Assembly (NCBI RefSeq): GCF_008180865.1
Contig: NZ_VTEX01000009.1
Span: 1 to 56,804 of the forward strand
Source of the DNA: Rossellomorea aquimaris
GTDB taxonomy: Bacteria > Bacillota > Bacilli > Bacillales > Bacillaceae_B
DNA length: 56,804 nt
Reading direction: 5' to 3'
A program made the position numbers and the translations under genes. Within the stretch, counting starts at the first letter, position 1. The number at the start of each line of letters is the position of its first letter. The notes below the pieces were generated by a model. It did no database searches, was not told where the DNA came from, and saw only the letters and a list, made by a program, of their open reading frames with translations. This document shows positions 47,435 to 56,804 of the stretch, piece by piece.

Positions 47435-48316
47435 ATGAGAATTAAACGGTCTGTACTCATGGTTATGGTAGGGGTACTACTTGTCACTAACATCATTACA
47501 CTTGTATGGAATCGCTCTTCGGGGGAAAGCGGAGCTCCCGAAGTCGTGGCGACGGTTGGCGGAGAGTCAATTACCAGGGAGGACTGGTTGTATTCCCTTG
47601 AGCAAGAACATGGCAAAGAAGAGTTGAAGGCATTGATCAATCAACAAGTGATCGACCATTTAGCGAAGAAATATGATATCTCCGTCTCAGATAAAGAAGT
47701 AGAGCAGGAATATTATTTCATACAATCTGTTTATAATGCGTACGACGAAGAAAATCTAGAGGATGAAGATTCACTTAAGACTCAAATCAGATCTGAATTG
47801 TTATTAGAGGAGCTCCTCACGAAGGATGTCCAAGTACCTGAAAAAGAGTTGAAGAGCTTCTATAATCAAAACGAGCATCTATACTCTATTTCTAAAATGT
47901 ATAAGCTGAAGCAGTTGAAGGTGGCTGATCAATCAGAAGCAGAGCAAGCATTGGAAGAACTCGAAGCTGGTTCTGACTTTGAAGCATTGGCTATGGAGCG
48001 TTCAAGTGATGAGCAAAGTGCTCATTTAGGGGGAGACATTGGGTATGTTCCTCTGGATGGAGATTTCCTATCTTCAGAGGCGTCAAAAGAAATAGAGTCT
48101 CTCTCGCCGGGTGAATGGACAAAACCGATTCAAGAGGATTCAGAGTACGTAATTTATTATGTAGACGATGTCCTGAAAGAAAGACATTTTTCTTTCAAAG
48201 ATGTAAAATCTCAAATTCGCAGACAAATTGCTTTAGAGCAAGTAGAAACACCACTGCAGCCCGAGTCCTTTTGGAAAGAGGTTGAAGTGGACTGGTTTTA
48301 CGGAAAACAGAACTAG
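47435..48316 (+). CDS. yacD: YacD, PrsA-like parvulin peptidyl-prolyl isomerase
   Basis: A 293-residue membrane-anchored foldase-like protein (B. subtilis YacD 297). One N-terminal hydrophobic segment (about 6-23) without a lipobox acts as a signal anchor. A SurA/PrsA-like helical region (about 37-130) and a parvulin domain (about 140-240, with AEQALEELEAGSDFEALAMERSS in parts and LGGDIGYVPL) follow. Folding of exported proteins is inferred. ATG 47426 directly touches AGGGAGA; ATG 47435 is 9 bp from it and is preferred. Confidence 0.9.
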   Translation: MRIKRSVLMVMVGVLLVTNIITLVWNRSSGESGAPEVVATVGGESITREDWLYSLEQEHGKEELKALINQQVIDHLAKKYDISVSDKEVEQEYYFIQSVYNAYDEENLEDEDSLKTQIRSELLLEELLTKDVQVPEKELKSFYNQNEHLYSISKMYKLKQLKVADQSEAEQALEELEAGSDFEALAMERSSDEQSAHLGGDIGYVPLDGDFLSSEASKEIESLSPGEWTKPIQEDSEYVIYYVDDVLKERHFSFKDVKSQIRRQIALEQVETPLQPESFWKEVEVDWFYGKQN

Positions 48317-48318
48317 TG

Positions 48319-48349
48319 GGGCTGGCCAATTAAAGGCCAGCTTCTTTTA
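48319..48349 (+). terminator. coaX-hslO-yacD terminator
   Basis: A 7-bp stem GCTGGCC/GGCCAGC, extended by flanking pairs, is followed by TTCTTTT. Confidence 0.85.
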
Positions 48350-48384
48350 CATAGAGTGACACTTTTTAACGAAACATAGGATAA

Positions 48385-48484
48385 ATGAAATATGCATACA
48401 TATAACCTAGAGTAGAGGCAATTTGGTCTCATCCGACAAGCATAATGAGGGTCGTATGGGGTGAACATTGTGTATGCTTTTTAA
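48385..48484. other. Unassigned block upstream of the cysK promoter
   Basis: GCATAC (48392-48397) and GTATGC (48473-48478, followed by five T) could close a long stem. Inside, CGACAAGCATAA is the reverse complement of the family A core TTATGCTTGTCG. No gene fits. It could be a small terminated RNA or a repeat relic; I cannot decide. Confidence 0.35.
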
Positions 48485-48513
48485 TTGACAAATTTATTGA
48501 ATATTGTTACATT
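48485..48513 (+). promoter_or_regulatory. Probable sigma-A promoter of cysK
   Basis: A perfect TTGACA (48485-48490), a 17-bp spacer and TACATT (48508-48513) lie 45 bp before cysK. CymR, the cysteine-metabolism repressor, controls cysK in B. subtilis; GGAATTA at 48538-48544 could be part of its site, but I am unsure. Confidence 0.6.
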
Positions 48514-48558
48514 TTAATAAAACCAACAAATTTACTTGGAATTAGGAGTGATGAATGA

Positions 48559-49488
48559 ATGGTGAGAGTAGCCAATTCAATTTCGGAATTAATAGGTCAG
48601 ACTCCAGTGGTAAAACTGAATCGATTAGTAGATGAAAATAGTGCAGATGTTTACTTGAAATTAGAATATATGAACCCGGGAAGCTCGGTAAAGGATCGTA
48701 TCGCATTAGCGATGATTGAAGCAGGGGAAGAAGAAGGTACAATTAAACCCGGGGATACGATTGTTGAGCCCACGAGTGGAAATACCGGTATTGGTTTAGC
48801 GATGGTAGCTGCCGCAAAAGGATACCGTGCTTTACTGGTCATGCCTGACACAATGAGTATGGAGAGACGCAACCTGTTACGTGCGTACGGTGCAGAATTA
48901 GTATTAACGCCAGGAGCTGAAGGAATGGGAGGTGCCATTCGCAAAGCTGAAGAGTTAGCGAATGAAAAAGGCTTTTTCATGCCACAGCAATTCAAAAATA
49001 CAGCCAACCCTAAGGTGCATAGAGAAACAACAGGACCTGAGATCGTCGAACAAATGGGCGATCAACTGGATGCATTCATTGCTGGTATTGGAACAGGCGG
49101 TACGATTACAGGCGCAGGGGAAATACTGAAGAAGCATTACCCCTCAATCGAGCTCTATGCCGTGGAACCTTCAGATTCACCTGTATTATCGGGAGGAAAG
49201 CCTGGTCCTCATAAAATCCAAGGAATCGGTGCAGGGTTTATCCCTGAAATCTTAGATACGAATGTATATAATCATGTCATTCAAGTTGAAAAAGATGCGG
49301 CTTTCGACTATGCAAGAAGAGCAGCTAAAGAAGAGGGGATCCTGGGTGGGATTTCTTCTGGGGCAGCCATCTATGCAGCTGTTGAAGTGGCGAAGAAGTT
49401 AGGGAAGGGTAAGAAAGTTCTTGCCATCATCCCTAGTAACGGAGAACGCTATTTAAGCACTCCTCTTTACCAATTTGATGAAGAATAA
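48559..49488 (+). CDS. cysK: Cysteine synthase A (O-acetylserine sulfhydrylase)
   Basis: Forms cysteine from O-acetylserine and sulfide with PLP; in B. subtilis it also acts with CymR as a cysteine sensor. The 309-residue fold-type II enzyme has K45 (SSVKDRI) as Schiff base, the substrate loop TSGNTG at 72-77 and the phosphate-binding [18 protein letters not shown] precedes ATG 48559 (MVRVANSI, as in B. subtilis). A promoter and a terminator make it a single-gene unit between yacD and the folate operon. Confidence 0.97.
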   Translation: MVRVANSISELIGQTPVVKLNRLVDENSADVYLKLEYMNPGSSVKDRIALAMIEAGEEEGTIKPGDTIVEPTSGNTGIGLAMVAAAKGYRALLVMPDTMSMERRNLLRAYGAELVLTPGAEGMGGAIRKAEELANEKGFFMPQQFKNTANPKVHRETTGPEIVEQMGDQLDAFIAGIGTGGTITGAGEILKKHYPSIELYAVEPSDSPVLSGGKPGPHKIQGIGAGFIPEILDTNVYNHVIQVEKDAAFDYARRAAKEEGILGGISSGAAIYAAVEVAKKLGKGKKVLAIIPSNGERYLSTPLYQFDEE

Positions 49489-49495
49489 TAATAAG

Positions 49496-49541
49496 AGACG
49501 GACCCTGAAGAATGAACTCTTCAGGATCCGTTTTTTTGTTG
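49496..49541 (+). terminator. cysK terminator
   Basis: ACGGACCCTGAAGA pairs with TCTTCAGGATCCGT (small mismatch, short loop) and is followed by seven T. Confidence 0.9.
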
Positions 49542-49691
49542 ATCTATTGAAACTCGCATTGGAAAAGTCCCTTTCAAATTCAATCCACTCTCCACCATCC
49601 CCCCTCACATAATTTCAAGTTTTTAACGATGAAACCTGCCTGAAGTTCATGTATCATGAAAGGAGATAAAGAATAGGAGTGTGAAGGGTCA

Positions 49692-51095
49692 GTGCAGCAC
49701 CTATATTTTCATAAGAACCATTCAACCAAAGAACAATTTTTTGCAGCGTACGAACAACTTAGTCAACACCAATCACATCATATATTGTTAGAAAGTGGAC
49801 GGGGTGGACGATATAGCGTTGCTGGACTACAACCTGACGTCATTATACAAAGTGTTTCGGAAGGGTTGCGCATACAAGACTCTTCGGGAGTTGAAACGAT
49901 AAATGGAGACCCGTTGATTCAAATGGAAAAATGGATGATGCCGCTTCGTAGGGAAAGAAGAGAAGATCTTCCTGATTTCCAGGGAGGCGTGATCGGGTTT
50001 CTAAGTTATGATTATGCAAGAAAGATTGAAAAGCTTCCCGCTTTGGGGCGGGATGATCTGGAAATTCCGGACCTTTATTTCTATTACCTGAAGGAATGGG
50101 TGGTCTTCGATCATCAGGAAAACATCTTATGGACGATGATTCTTTCAGATGGAGAAACGGAATCAGCCGAGAATAAGCTATCAAGATGGACTTCCTCTTG
50201 GACAAATGCCTTGTCTTCAATAATAAAATGTGAAAAGGATCCTGCCAAACACGAGACAGCAGGCATCGAAGTATCGATGGATGAAGGAGAATTCTCAGAG
50301 GCCGTAAAACAAATCCAATCCTATATCTCTCAGGGTGATGTGTTTCAGGTGAACTTATCTGTCCGACAATCTCAAGAATTGAAGGCTGAGCCATACACGG
50401 TTTATAAAAAGCTTCGAGAATTAAATCCCTCACCTTACATGAGTTATATTCATAGCCCGGATTTTCAAATTGTTTCCGGGTCACCGGAATTACTGGTGAA
50501 GAAAAAAGGAACCGAAGTAAGTACAAGACCGATCGCAGGGACACGCTCCCGTGGAAAAGATGCTGAAGAAGATGGGAAACTTGCTCTTGAGCTGATCAAT
50601 AATGAAAAAGAAAGAGCAGAGCACGTGATGCTTGTTGATTTGGAACGAAATGACTTAGGAAGGGTTTGCCAATACGGTACAGTTGAAGTGAATGAGTTCA
50701 TGGTCATCGAAAAATACTCCCACGTCATGCACATTGTTTCGAATGTAAGAGGAACACTAGATGAAACTAAAACGGGAGCGGATCTAATTCGATCTGTTTT
50801 TCCTGGTGGAACGATTACTGGAGCCCCTAAGGTGAGAACGATGGAAATCATCGAAGAACTTGAGCCGGTTAGAAGAGGGGTTTACACAGGGTCCATTGGC
50901 TGGATTGGCGTCAATGGAGATATGGAGCTGAATATCGTCATTCGGACGATGTTTGTGAAAGAAGGAAAAGCCCATATTCAAGCGGGTGCGGGAGTCGTGA
51001 TTGATTCTAATCCTAAGTATGAATACAAAGAATCCTTGAAGAAAGCGAAAGCCCTTTGGGTAGCGAAAGCCAGGGCGGAAGGAGAAACCCTATGA
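49692..51095 (+). CDS. pabB: Aminodeoxychorismate synthase component I
   Basis: With PabA it converts chorismate and glutamine-derived ammonia to 4-amino-4-deoxychorismate, for p-aminobenzoate and folate. The 467-residue protein (B. subtilis about 470) has an N-terminal anthranilate-synthase-type domain and the chorismate-binding core with [41 protein letters not shown] split over residues 300-321, and [11 protein letters not shown]. The start is GTG 49692 with AGGAGTG at 49676-49682. It is the first gene of a six-gene folate operon and overlaps pabA by 4 bp. Confidence 0.95.
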   Translation: MQHLYFHKNHSTKEQFFAAYEQLSQHQSHHILLESGRGGRYSVAGLQPDVIIQSVSEGLRIQDSSGVETINGDPLIQMEKWMMPLRRERREDLPDFQGGVIGFLSYDYARKIEKLPALGRDDLEIPDLYFYYLKEWVVFDHQENILWTMILSDGETESAENKLSRWTSSWTNALSSIIKCEKDPAKHETAGIEVSMDEGEFSEAVKQIQSYISQGDVFQVNLSVRQSQELKAEPYTVYKKLRELNPSPYMSYIHSPDFQIVSGSPELLVKKKGTEVSTRPIAGTRSRGKDAEEDGKLALELINNEKERAEHVMLVDLERNDLGRVCQYGTVEVNEFMVIEKYSHVMHIVSNVRGTLDETKTGADLIRSVFPGGTITGAPKVRTMEIIEELEPVRRGVYTGSIGWIGVNGDMELNIVIRTMFVKEGKAHIQAGAGVVIDSNPKYEYKESLKKAKALWVAKARAEGETL

Positions 51096-51679
51096 TTCTC
51101 ATGATTGATAACTACGATTCATTCACCTATAATCTTGTGCAATTTTTAGGAGAGCTAGGGGAAGAGCTGATCGTGAAACGGAATGACGAGATTACATTAG
51201 ATGAGATTGAGGCATTGTCTCCGGATTACCTGATGATTTCACCGGGACCGTGCAGCCCGAATGAAGCGGGTGTGAGCCTCGAGGCGATCAGAACCTTTGC
51301 CGGAAAGATTCCGATTTTCGGCGTTTGCCTGGGTCACCAATCGATTGCCCAGGTCTTCGGAGGGGATGTTGTTCGTGCTGAACGGTTAATGCACGGAAAG
51401 GTCTCACCCATGAACCATGATGGGAAAACCATTTTCAAAGGCATGCCCAATCCTTTCGTGGCAACAAGGTACCACTCCCTGATCGTTAAAAGAGAAACCC
51501 TTCCTGAATGCTTTGACATTTCAGCCGAAACGAAAGAAGGTGAGATCATGGCGATCCGTCATAAACAGCTTCCAATCGAAGGGGTGCAGTTCCATCCTGA
51601 ATCCATCATGACCGAACAAGGGAAACAGCTGCTCCTTAACTTTTTAACGACATATAAAAAAATCGAGATGGTTTTATAA
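51092..51679 (+). CDS. pabA: Glutamine amidotransferase PabA/TrpG
   Basis: The 195-residue class I amidotransferase supplies ammonia to PabB; in B. subtilis the same subunit also serves anthranilate synthase TrpE, so it links folate and tryptophan synthesis. The catalytic triad is visible: C79 in GVCLGHQS, and H168 and E170 in FHPES. The N-terminus [15 protein letters not shown] is typical. GGAAGGA lies in the end of pabB, and ATG 51092 overlaps its stop as ATGA. The frame opens upstream at 51056, but that is within pabB. Confidence 0.96.
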   Translation: MILMIDNYDSFTYNLVQFLGELGEELIVKRNDEITLDEIEALSPDYLMISPGPCSPNEAGVSLEAIRTFAGKIPIFGVCLGHQSIAQVFGGDVVRAERLMHGKVSPMNHDGKTIFKGMPNPFVATRYHSLIVKRETLPECFDISAETKEGEIMAIRHKQLPIEGVQFHPESIMTEQGKQLLLNFLTTYKKIEMVL

Positions 51680-52579
51680 ATGTACCTATATCTTAACGGA
51701 AAAATCGTTCATGCATCAGAGGCGGTCATTTCCCCATTTGATCACGGATATTTATATGGATTGGGCGTGTTTGAAACCTTTCGGACGTATGAAGGTCATC
51801 CGTTTTTGCTAAAGGATCATTTGAAGAGGCTTTCTCATGGATTAAAGGAATTGAATATTGCATCAGACCTGGATGAAGAAAAGATCAGGAATGCAATAAC
51901 AACACTTTTAAATAAAAATGGCTTGAAGGATGCATATTGCCGGTTCAATATCTCCGGTGGGGTTGGGGAAATAGGTTTACAAACGACCCCTTATGAGGAT
52001 GCGACGGTGATCCTTTTTCAAAAGGAATTGCCTCCTTCTCTGCCATTAAAAGAAAAAGAAGGTGTGCTGCTTCAGTTAAGAAGAAACACACCGGAGACAG
52101 GGGAACGATTGAAATCCCATCATTACCTGAACAACATGGCGGCTAAACGGGAAATTGGACCATCTCCTCACCGGGAAGGGATATTCCTTACAAAGGAAGG
52201 TCATCTATGTGAAGGGATAACGTCCAATCTTTTCTGGGTAAAAGACGCAGAATTGTATACACCAGCAGTAGAGACCGGACTCTTAAACGGGATAACGCGT
52301 CAGTTCATCCTTGCCTTGGCGGATCGAATAAAAATGCCGGTCCGGGAAGGAATGTTCGGGAAAGAGCAATTACTGGATGCACATGAAGTTTTCTTTACGA
52401 ATTCTGTGCAAGAGATCATACCGGTAAACAAAATCGACTCTGTGAATTTCCCGGGACGAAATGGAGAGTATTCAAGGCTGTTTTATGAACAGTACAGCAA
52501 GTATACAGGACAGTTGAATTCTATTGAGGAATTAGAGCAGGGGGAGTCGTGCAATGAAGTGCGGGAAATACGAACTTAA
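51680..52579 (+). CDS. pabC: 4-amino-4-deoxychorismate lyase
   Basis: Releases p-aminobenzoate and pyruvate from aminodeoxychorismate; a fold-type IV PLP enzyme related to branched-chain and D-amino acid aminotransferases. The 299-residue protein has FDHGYLYGLGVFETFRTYEG (about 23-42), the PLP lysine in KSHHYLNNMAAKRE and EGITSNLFWV. ATG 51680 directly follows the pabA stop, so translation is coupled, with no strong ribosome site of its own. Its last 26 bases overlap folP. Confidence 0.94.
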   Translation: MYLYLNGKIVHASEAVISPFDHGYLYGLGVFETFRTYEGHPFLLKDHLKRLSHGLKELNIASDLDEEKIRNAITTLLNKNGLKDAYCRFNISGGVGEIGLQTTPYEDATVILFQKELPPSLPLKEKEGVLLQLRRNTPETGERLKSHHYLNNMAAKREIGPSPHREGIFLTKEGHLCEGITSNLFWVKDAELYTPAVETGLLNGITRQFILALADRIKMPVREGMFGKEQLLDAHEVFFTNSVQEIIPVNKIDSVNFPGRNGEYSRLFYEQYSKYTGQLNSIEELEQGESCNEVREIRT

Positions 52580-53375
52580 TTTTTCAGAGAAAACCCTTAT
52601 TATGGGGATTTTAAATATCACACCTGATTCATTCTCGGACGGTGGTTCGTTCAATGAATTGGACCAGGCTGTAGAGCGTGCGAAAGAAATGGTTGAGATG
52701 GGGGCAGACATCATTGATATCGGCGGAGAGTCTACCAGACCCGGACACGAGGCTGTGCCTGCTGATGAAGAAATTTCACGAGTCGTTCCGATTATAGAGG
52801 CGATCTCCCAAGAAGTGAACGTACCAATCTCCATCGACACGTATAAGGCAGAGACGGCACGGAAAGCTTTGGAAGCTGGAGCAAGCATCATTAACGATGT
52901 ATGGGGTGCGAAAAAGGATCCTGAAATGGCACAAGTAGCGGCGGAAACGGGGGCCCTGATTATTCTCATGCATAACCGGGACAACCAGGGATACAGCCAC
53001 TTCGTTAGGGATGCGATACAAGATCTGCAGGAAAGCATCTTCCTAGTAAAAGAAGCAGGGGTGAAAGACGACCAAATCATCCTGGATCCTGGAATCGGGT
53101 TTGCCAAAACAGTACAATTAAACATAGAAATGATGAGAAACTTGGATGTTCTTGTTTCACTAGGATACCCTGTGCTCTTGGGAACGTCACGGAAATCCAT
53201 AATTGGACATGTACTCAACCTTCCCGTAGAGGAACGGATGGAAGGCACAGGTGCCACGGTATGCTACGGGATTCAAAAAGGGTGTCACATCGTACGTGTT
53301 CATGATGTGAAGGAAATGGCGCGCATGGCGAAAATGATGGACGCCCTAGTTGGAAAGGAGAAATTGTATGGATAA
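52554..53375 (+). CDS. folP: Dihydropteroate synthase
   Basis: Condenses p-aminobenzoate with dihydropterin pyrophosphate; the target of sulfonamides. The 273-residue TIM barrel (B. subtilis Sul 285) has MGILNITPDSFSDGG (about 18-32), GGESTRPGHE (about 60-69), DTYKAETARKALEAG, IILDPGIGFAKT and GTSRKSIIG. GGGGAG lies 7 bp before ATG 52554, inside pabC. folB overlaps its end by 8 bp. Confidence 0.96.
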   Translation: MKCGKYELNFSEKTLIMGILNITPDSFSDGGSFNELDQAVERAKEMVEMGADIIDIGGESTRPGHEAVPADEEISRVVPIIEAISQEVNVPISIDTYKAETARKALEAGASIINDVWGAKKDPEMAQVAAETGALIILMHNRDNQGYSHFVRDAIQDLQESIFLVKEAGVKDDQIILDPGIGFAKTVQLNIEMMRNLDVLVSLGYPVLLGTSRKSIIGHVLNLPVEERMEGTGATVCYGIQKGCHIVRVHDVKEMARMAKMMDALVGKEKLYG

Positions 53376-53727
53376 GATTCTATTGAATGAAATGGAGTTT
53401 TACGGCTATCATGGTGTATTCCAGGAAGAAAACAAACTTGGACAACGTTTTCGTGTTAGTGTAGAGTTGCATTTAGATTTAAAGAAGTCCGGCCAAAGTG
53501 ATCAGCTTGAGGACTCCGTAAACTATGCGGAGATCTATTCCATCACCAAATCTGTTGTCTGTGGAGAACCGAAGAATCTAGTGGAAGCAGTCGCTGAAGA
53601 CATCTCTTCCCGGATCTTAGAAACATTCCAAGTCGTAGAGAGCTGTAAAATTACACTAATCAAGCCTGATCCACCTATTCCTGGACATTACCAATCGGTG
53701 GCGGTGGAGATTAATAGGAGTCGATAG
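53368..53727 (+). CDS. folB: Dihydroneopterin aldolase
   Basis: Cleaves 7,8-dihydroneopterin to 6-hydroxymethyl-dihydropterin and glycolaldehyde. The 119-residue octameric T-fold protein has FYGYHGVFQEENKLGQRF (about 11-28), DSVNYAEIYSI and the IKPDPPIPGHYQSVAVEI C-terminus with the catalytic lysine. AAAGGAG at 53354-53360 selects ATG 53368, overlapping the folP stop; the longer frame from 53350 is not used. folK starts 1 bp after its stop. Confidence 0.96.
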   Translation: MDKILLNEMEFYGYHGVFQEENKLGQRFRVSVELHLDLKKSGQSDQLEDSVNYAEIYSITKSVVCGEPKNLVEAVAEDISSRILETFQVVESCKITLIKPDPPIPGHYQSVAVEINRSR

Positions 53728-53728
53728 G

Positions 53729-54253
53729 ATGAATACTGCATACATTTCCCTTGGTTCCAATATGGGAGACAGGGCGGGTTATTTAGAAAAAGCCATAAAC
53801 ATCTTAGGCAGTCATGGTAAGATAGAGGTAACGAAACGATCCTCTATGTATGAAACAGATCCAGTAGGATTTACAGAACAAGGTAAATTTTTGAATATGG
53901 TCATAGAAATTCGTACCAGTCTAAGTCCAGAAACTCTATTACATCAGTGCTTGCAGGTGGAAATCGACCTTGGAAGAGAAAGGGAGTTCAAATGGGGTCC
54001 GCGAATAATAGACCTTGATATCTTACTCTATAATCAAGAAAATATTGAATCAGTGAATCTCCTCATTCCTCACCCAAGGATGCAAGAAAGAGCATTTGTG
54101 TTAATCCCGTTATTAGAGGTTGCTCCACATATAGAGCATCCGTCTTTTAATGCCCCGTTCGTTGAATTTCTGGACGAAATACCTGACAAAGAAGGAGTTC
54201 GGTTATGGAAACAGATAAATGGGGAAGACGCATTCGTGCATTCAGAAAGCTGA
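53729..54253 (+). CDS. folK: HPPK, 6-hydroxymethyl-dihydropterin pyrophosphokinase
   Basis: Pyrophosphorylates hydroxymethyl-dihydropterin to make the FolP substrate. The 174-residue protein has SLGSNMGDR (about 7-15), the RSSMYETDPVGFTEQGKFLN block, GRERxxKWGPRIIDLDIL (about 90-108) with the two magnesium aspartates, and LIPHPRMQERAFVL. TAGGAG precedes ATG 53729. Its last 49 bases overlap yazB, an unusually long overlap that links a regulator-like gene to the folate operon. Confidence 0.96.
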   Translation: MNTAYISLGSNMGDRAGYLEKAINILGSHGKIEVTKRSSMYETDPVGFTEQGKFLNMVIEIRTSLSPETLLHQCLQVEIDLGREREFKWGPRIIDLDILLYNQENIESVNLLIPHPRMQERAFVLIPLLEVAPHIEHPSFNAPFVEFLDEIPDKEGVRLWKQINGEDAFVHSES

Positions 54254-54429
54254 AAGGGTATACTCAGGAAAGTTTGGCCAAGGAACTTTCCATCTCTGTT
54301 TCGGTCCTTGGAGAAGTGGAAAGAGGCAGTCGGATACCGAAAGAAGATTTCTTAGTGAACGTTGCAGAAGTGTTGAACATACCACTGCATGAGCTGATCC
54401 CTCATGAAGAATCTGAACGTAGTGAGTGA
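54205..54429 (+). CDS. yazB: YazB, small XRE-type helix-turn-helix protein
   Basis: A 74-residue Xre/Cro-type DNA-binding protein. The HTH spans about 9-62 (RRIRAFRKLKGYTQESLAKELSISVSVLGEVERGSR in sequence, residues 8-43), with GYTQESLAKELSIS as helices 2-3. It has no other domain and its target is unknown; control of the folate operon in which it lies is a guess. It matches B. subtilis YazB (69) in place and size. ATG 54205 lies within folK. In B. subtilis dusB follows; here a terminator and lysS do. Confidence 0.9.
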   Translation: METDKWGRRIRAFRKLKGYTQESLAKELSISVSVLGEVERGSRIPKEDFLVNVAEVLNIPLHELIPHEESERSE

Positions 54430-54468
54430 ATGCCCGTTAATTCACGTGTATATCCTTTTATGTTATTC

Positions 54469-54528
54469 TAGAAAAGGCTGGAACCAATTCGTGACACTGT
54501 CACCAGGTTGGATCGGCCTTTTTTAGAT
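54469..54528 (+). terminator. Folate operon terminator
   Basis: AAAAGGC pairs with GGCCTTTT and ACC with GGT. Inside is a second palindrome GTGAC-act-GTCAC, giving a two-tier hairpin that ends in six T. It closes the pabB-yazB operon. Confidence 0.8.
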
Positions 54529-54613
54529 TTTTTCAATCTCTTTTTAACTCTCCAAAGTACGTTTCTGAAATAACTCATACTTTAGGGGTGTTACAAACAT
54601 AGATATTGTGTAA

Positions 54614-56164
<1,551 letters not shown>

Positions 56165-56173
56165 TTCTGTGTT

Positions 56174-56214
56174 AAAGAACAGCAGGGGCTCAATGCTCCT
56201 GCTGTTCTTTTTGA
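56174..56214 (+). terminator. lysS terminator
   Basis: A 13-bp stem, AAAGAACAGCAGG with CCTGCTGTTCTTT, has a 10-11 nt loop and ends TTTTT. Confidence 0.92.
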
Positions 56215-56379
56215 ATTTTAATGGAATGATTGTAGATAATAATCTGGAGAAATAAATGCAGATTCACCAATTAGGTCTAAAGACATCTTATTCAAACAAT
56301 AAAATTACGGTAAAAAGAATGAAACGAATGTCTTTTGTCTTATAAATGAATAGCTGATGAAAAAGATTTGAAAAATCTA

Positions 56380-56408
56380 TTGCGCCCATATTTAGAAGGT
56401 GGTATAGT
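56380..56408 (+). promoter_or_regulatory. rRNA operon promoter P1
   Basis: TTGCGC (56380-56385), a 17-bp spacer and TATAGT (56403-56408). Tandem P1/P2 promoters are usual for Bacillus rRNA operons. Confidence 0.78.
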
Positions 56409-56463
56409 ATTATCTGTTGCCGCAAAACGCGACAAACTTAATAAAAACTTTTTAAAAAAGTTA

Positions 56464-56492
56464 TTGACTTAAACGAGTCAGTAATGTAATAT
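56464..56492 (+). promoter_or_regulatory. rRNA operon promoter P2
   Basis: TTGACT (56464-56469), a 17-bp spacer and TAATAT (56487-56492). The A/T-rich run just upstream (56441-56463) looks like an UP element. Confidence 0.83.
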
Positions 56493-56605
56493 TTAAAGGG
56501 TCGCTTCAAACAGAAGCGCGTACAGATTGAACCTTGAAAACTGAACAAAACAAGACAATACGTCAACGTTAATTCTAGATTTATTTTTAAAGAGCTATTC
56601 AAACT
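56493..56605 (+). other. rRNA operon leader
   Basis: A CGCTTC-aaaca-GAAGCG hairpin (56502-56518) is followed by the conserved block GAACCTTGAAAACTGAACAAA, shown here only in part, and an AT-rich stretch to the mature 16S end. It belongs to pre-rRNA processing and antitermination. Confidence 0.65.

Positions 56606-56804
<199 letters not shown>

Noticed and set aside
49843..50544. 233-codon frame antisense to pabB
   Set aside because: It mirrors a conserved enzyme gene; composition and lack of a ribosome site indicate a shadow frame.
52532..53257. 241-codon frame antisense to folP
   Set aside because: It lies opposite all the conserved folP motifs and has no initiation signal.

Overview
The window is an origin-proximal chromosomal block from a spore-forming member of the Bacillaceae. 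The evidence is gene content and order (csfB ... tmk ... abrB-metG ... spoVG-glmU-prs-ctc-pth-fin-mfd-spoVT ... divIC ... spoIIE ... ftsH ... folate genes ... lysS), which matches the Bacillus subtilis 168 map as I remember it. Proteins are close to B. subtilis in length and sequence, and there are sigma-A, sigma-B, sigma-F/G and sigma-H promoters and Spo0A boxes. The 199 bases of 16S rRNA at the right edge are Bacillus-like; their V1-V2 sequence reminds me of the marisflavi/aquimaris (Rossellomorea) group, but that is a weak inference.

Layout. The left edge is the 23S-5S spacer and 5S gene of one rRNA operon. The right edge is the promoters, leader and start of the 16S gene of another operon in the same orientation, so the 56-kb block sits between direct rRNA repeats. 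Nearly all genes run on the + strand, away from the origin; only abrB and a tRNA-Met/tRNA-Glu pair are on the - strand. 1-1.2 kb: rRNA end, a phased short-repeat array, a G-poor stretch and csfB. 1.3-8.4 kb: yaaO, tmk, darA, yaaR, holB, ricT, yabA, yabB, rsmI. 8.4-16.4 kb: abrB, metG, a parS-like palindrome, tatD-type yabD, yabE, rnmV, rsmA, yabG. 16.4-25 kb: veg, sspF, ispE, purR, ridA, spoVG, glmU, prs, ctc, pth. 25-36 kb: fin, mfd, spoVT, yabM, yabN(mazG), rqcP, yabP, yabQ, divIC, yabR and a DinB-fold gene. 36-45 kb: two tRNAs, spoIIE, yabS, yabT, tilS, hprT, ftsH. 45-56 kb: coaX, hslO, yacD, cysK, the pab/fol folate operon, yazB and lysS.

How the genes work together. The block mixes information processing (two tRNA synthetases, tilS, rRNA maturation and methylation, clamp loader, Mfd, replication control by YabA), precursor supply (PRPP, dTMP, UDP-GlcNAc, isoprenoids, CoA, cysteine, folate), and many sporulation functions. 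The sporulation set includes two zinc-binding regulators of sigma-factor switching (CsfB/Gin and Fin), AbrB, SpoVG, SpoVT, SpoIIE, YabG, YabP, YabQ, YabT and SspF. Relative to the remembered B. subtilis order, xpaC-yaaN, yazA and dusB are missing and a DinB-fold gene is extra.

The most unusual material is between genes. There are two families of structured repeats: a 126-bp-period family at 16.5 and 20.5 kb, and a roughly 120-bp stem-loop family at 23.2, 23.5 and 45.5 kb. Their arms differ between copies but stay complementary within each copy. Other notable sites are a perfect 30-bp palindrome containing a parS-like 16-mer after metG, a six-copy array with strict 20/21-bp spacing, five Spo0A-box matches around abrB-metG, and a 14-bp inverted repeat bracketing the mfd-spoVT spacer.
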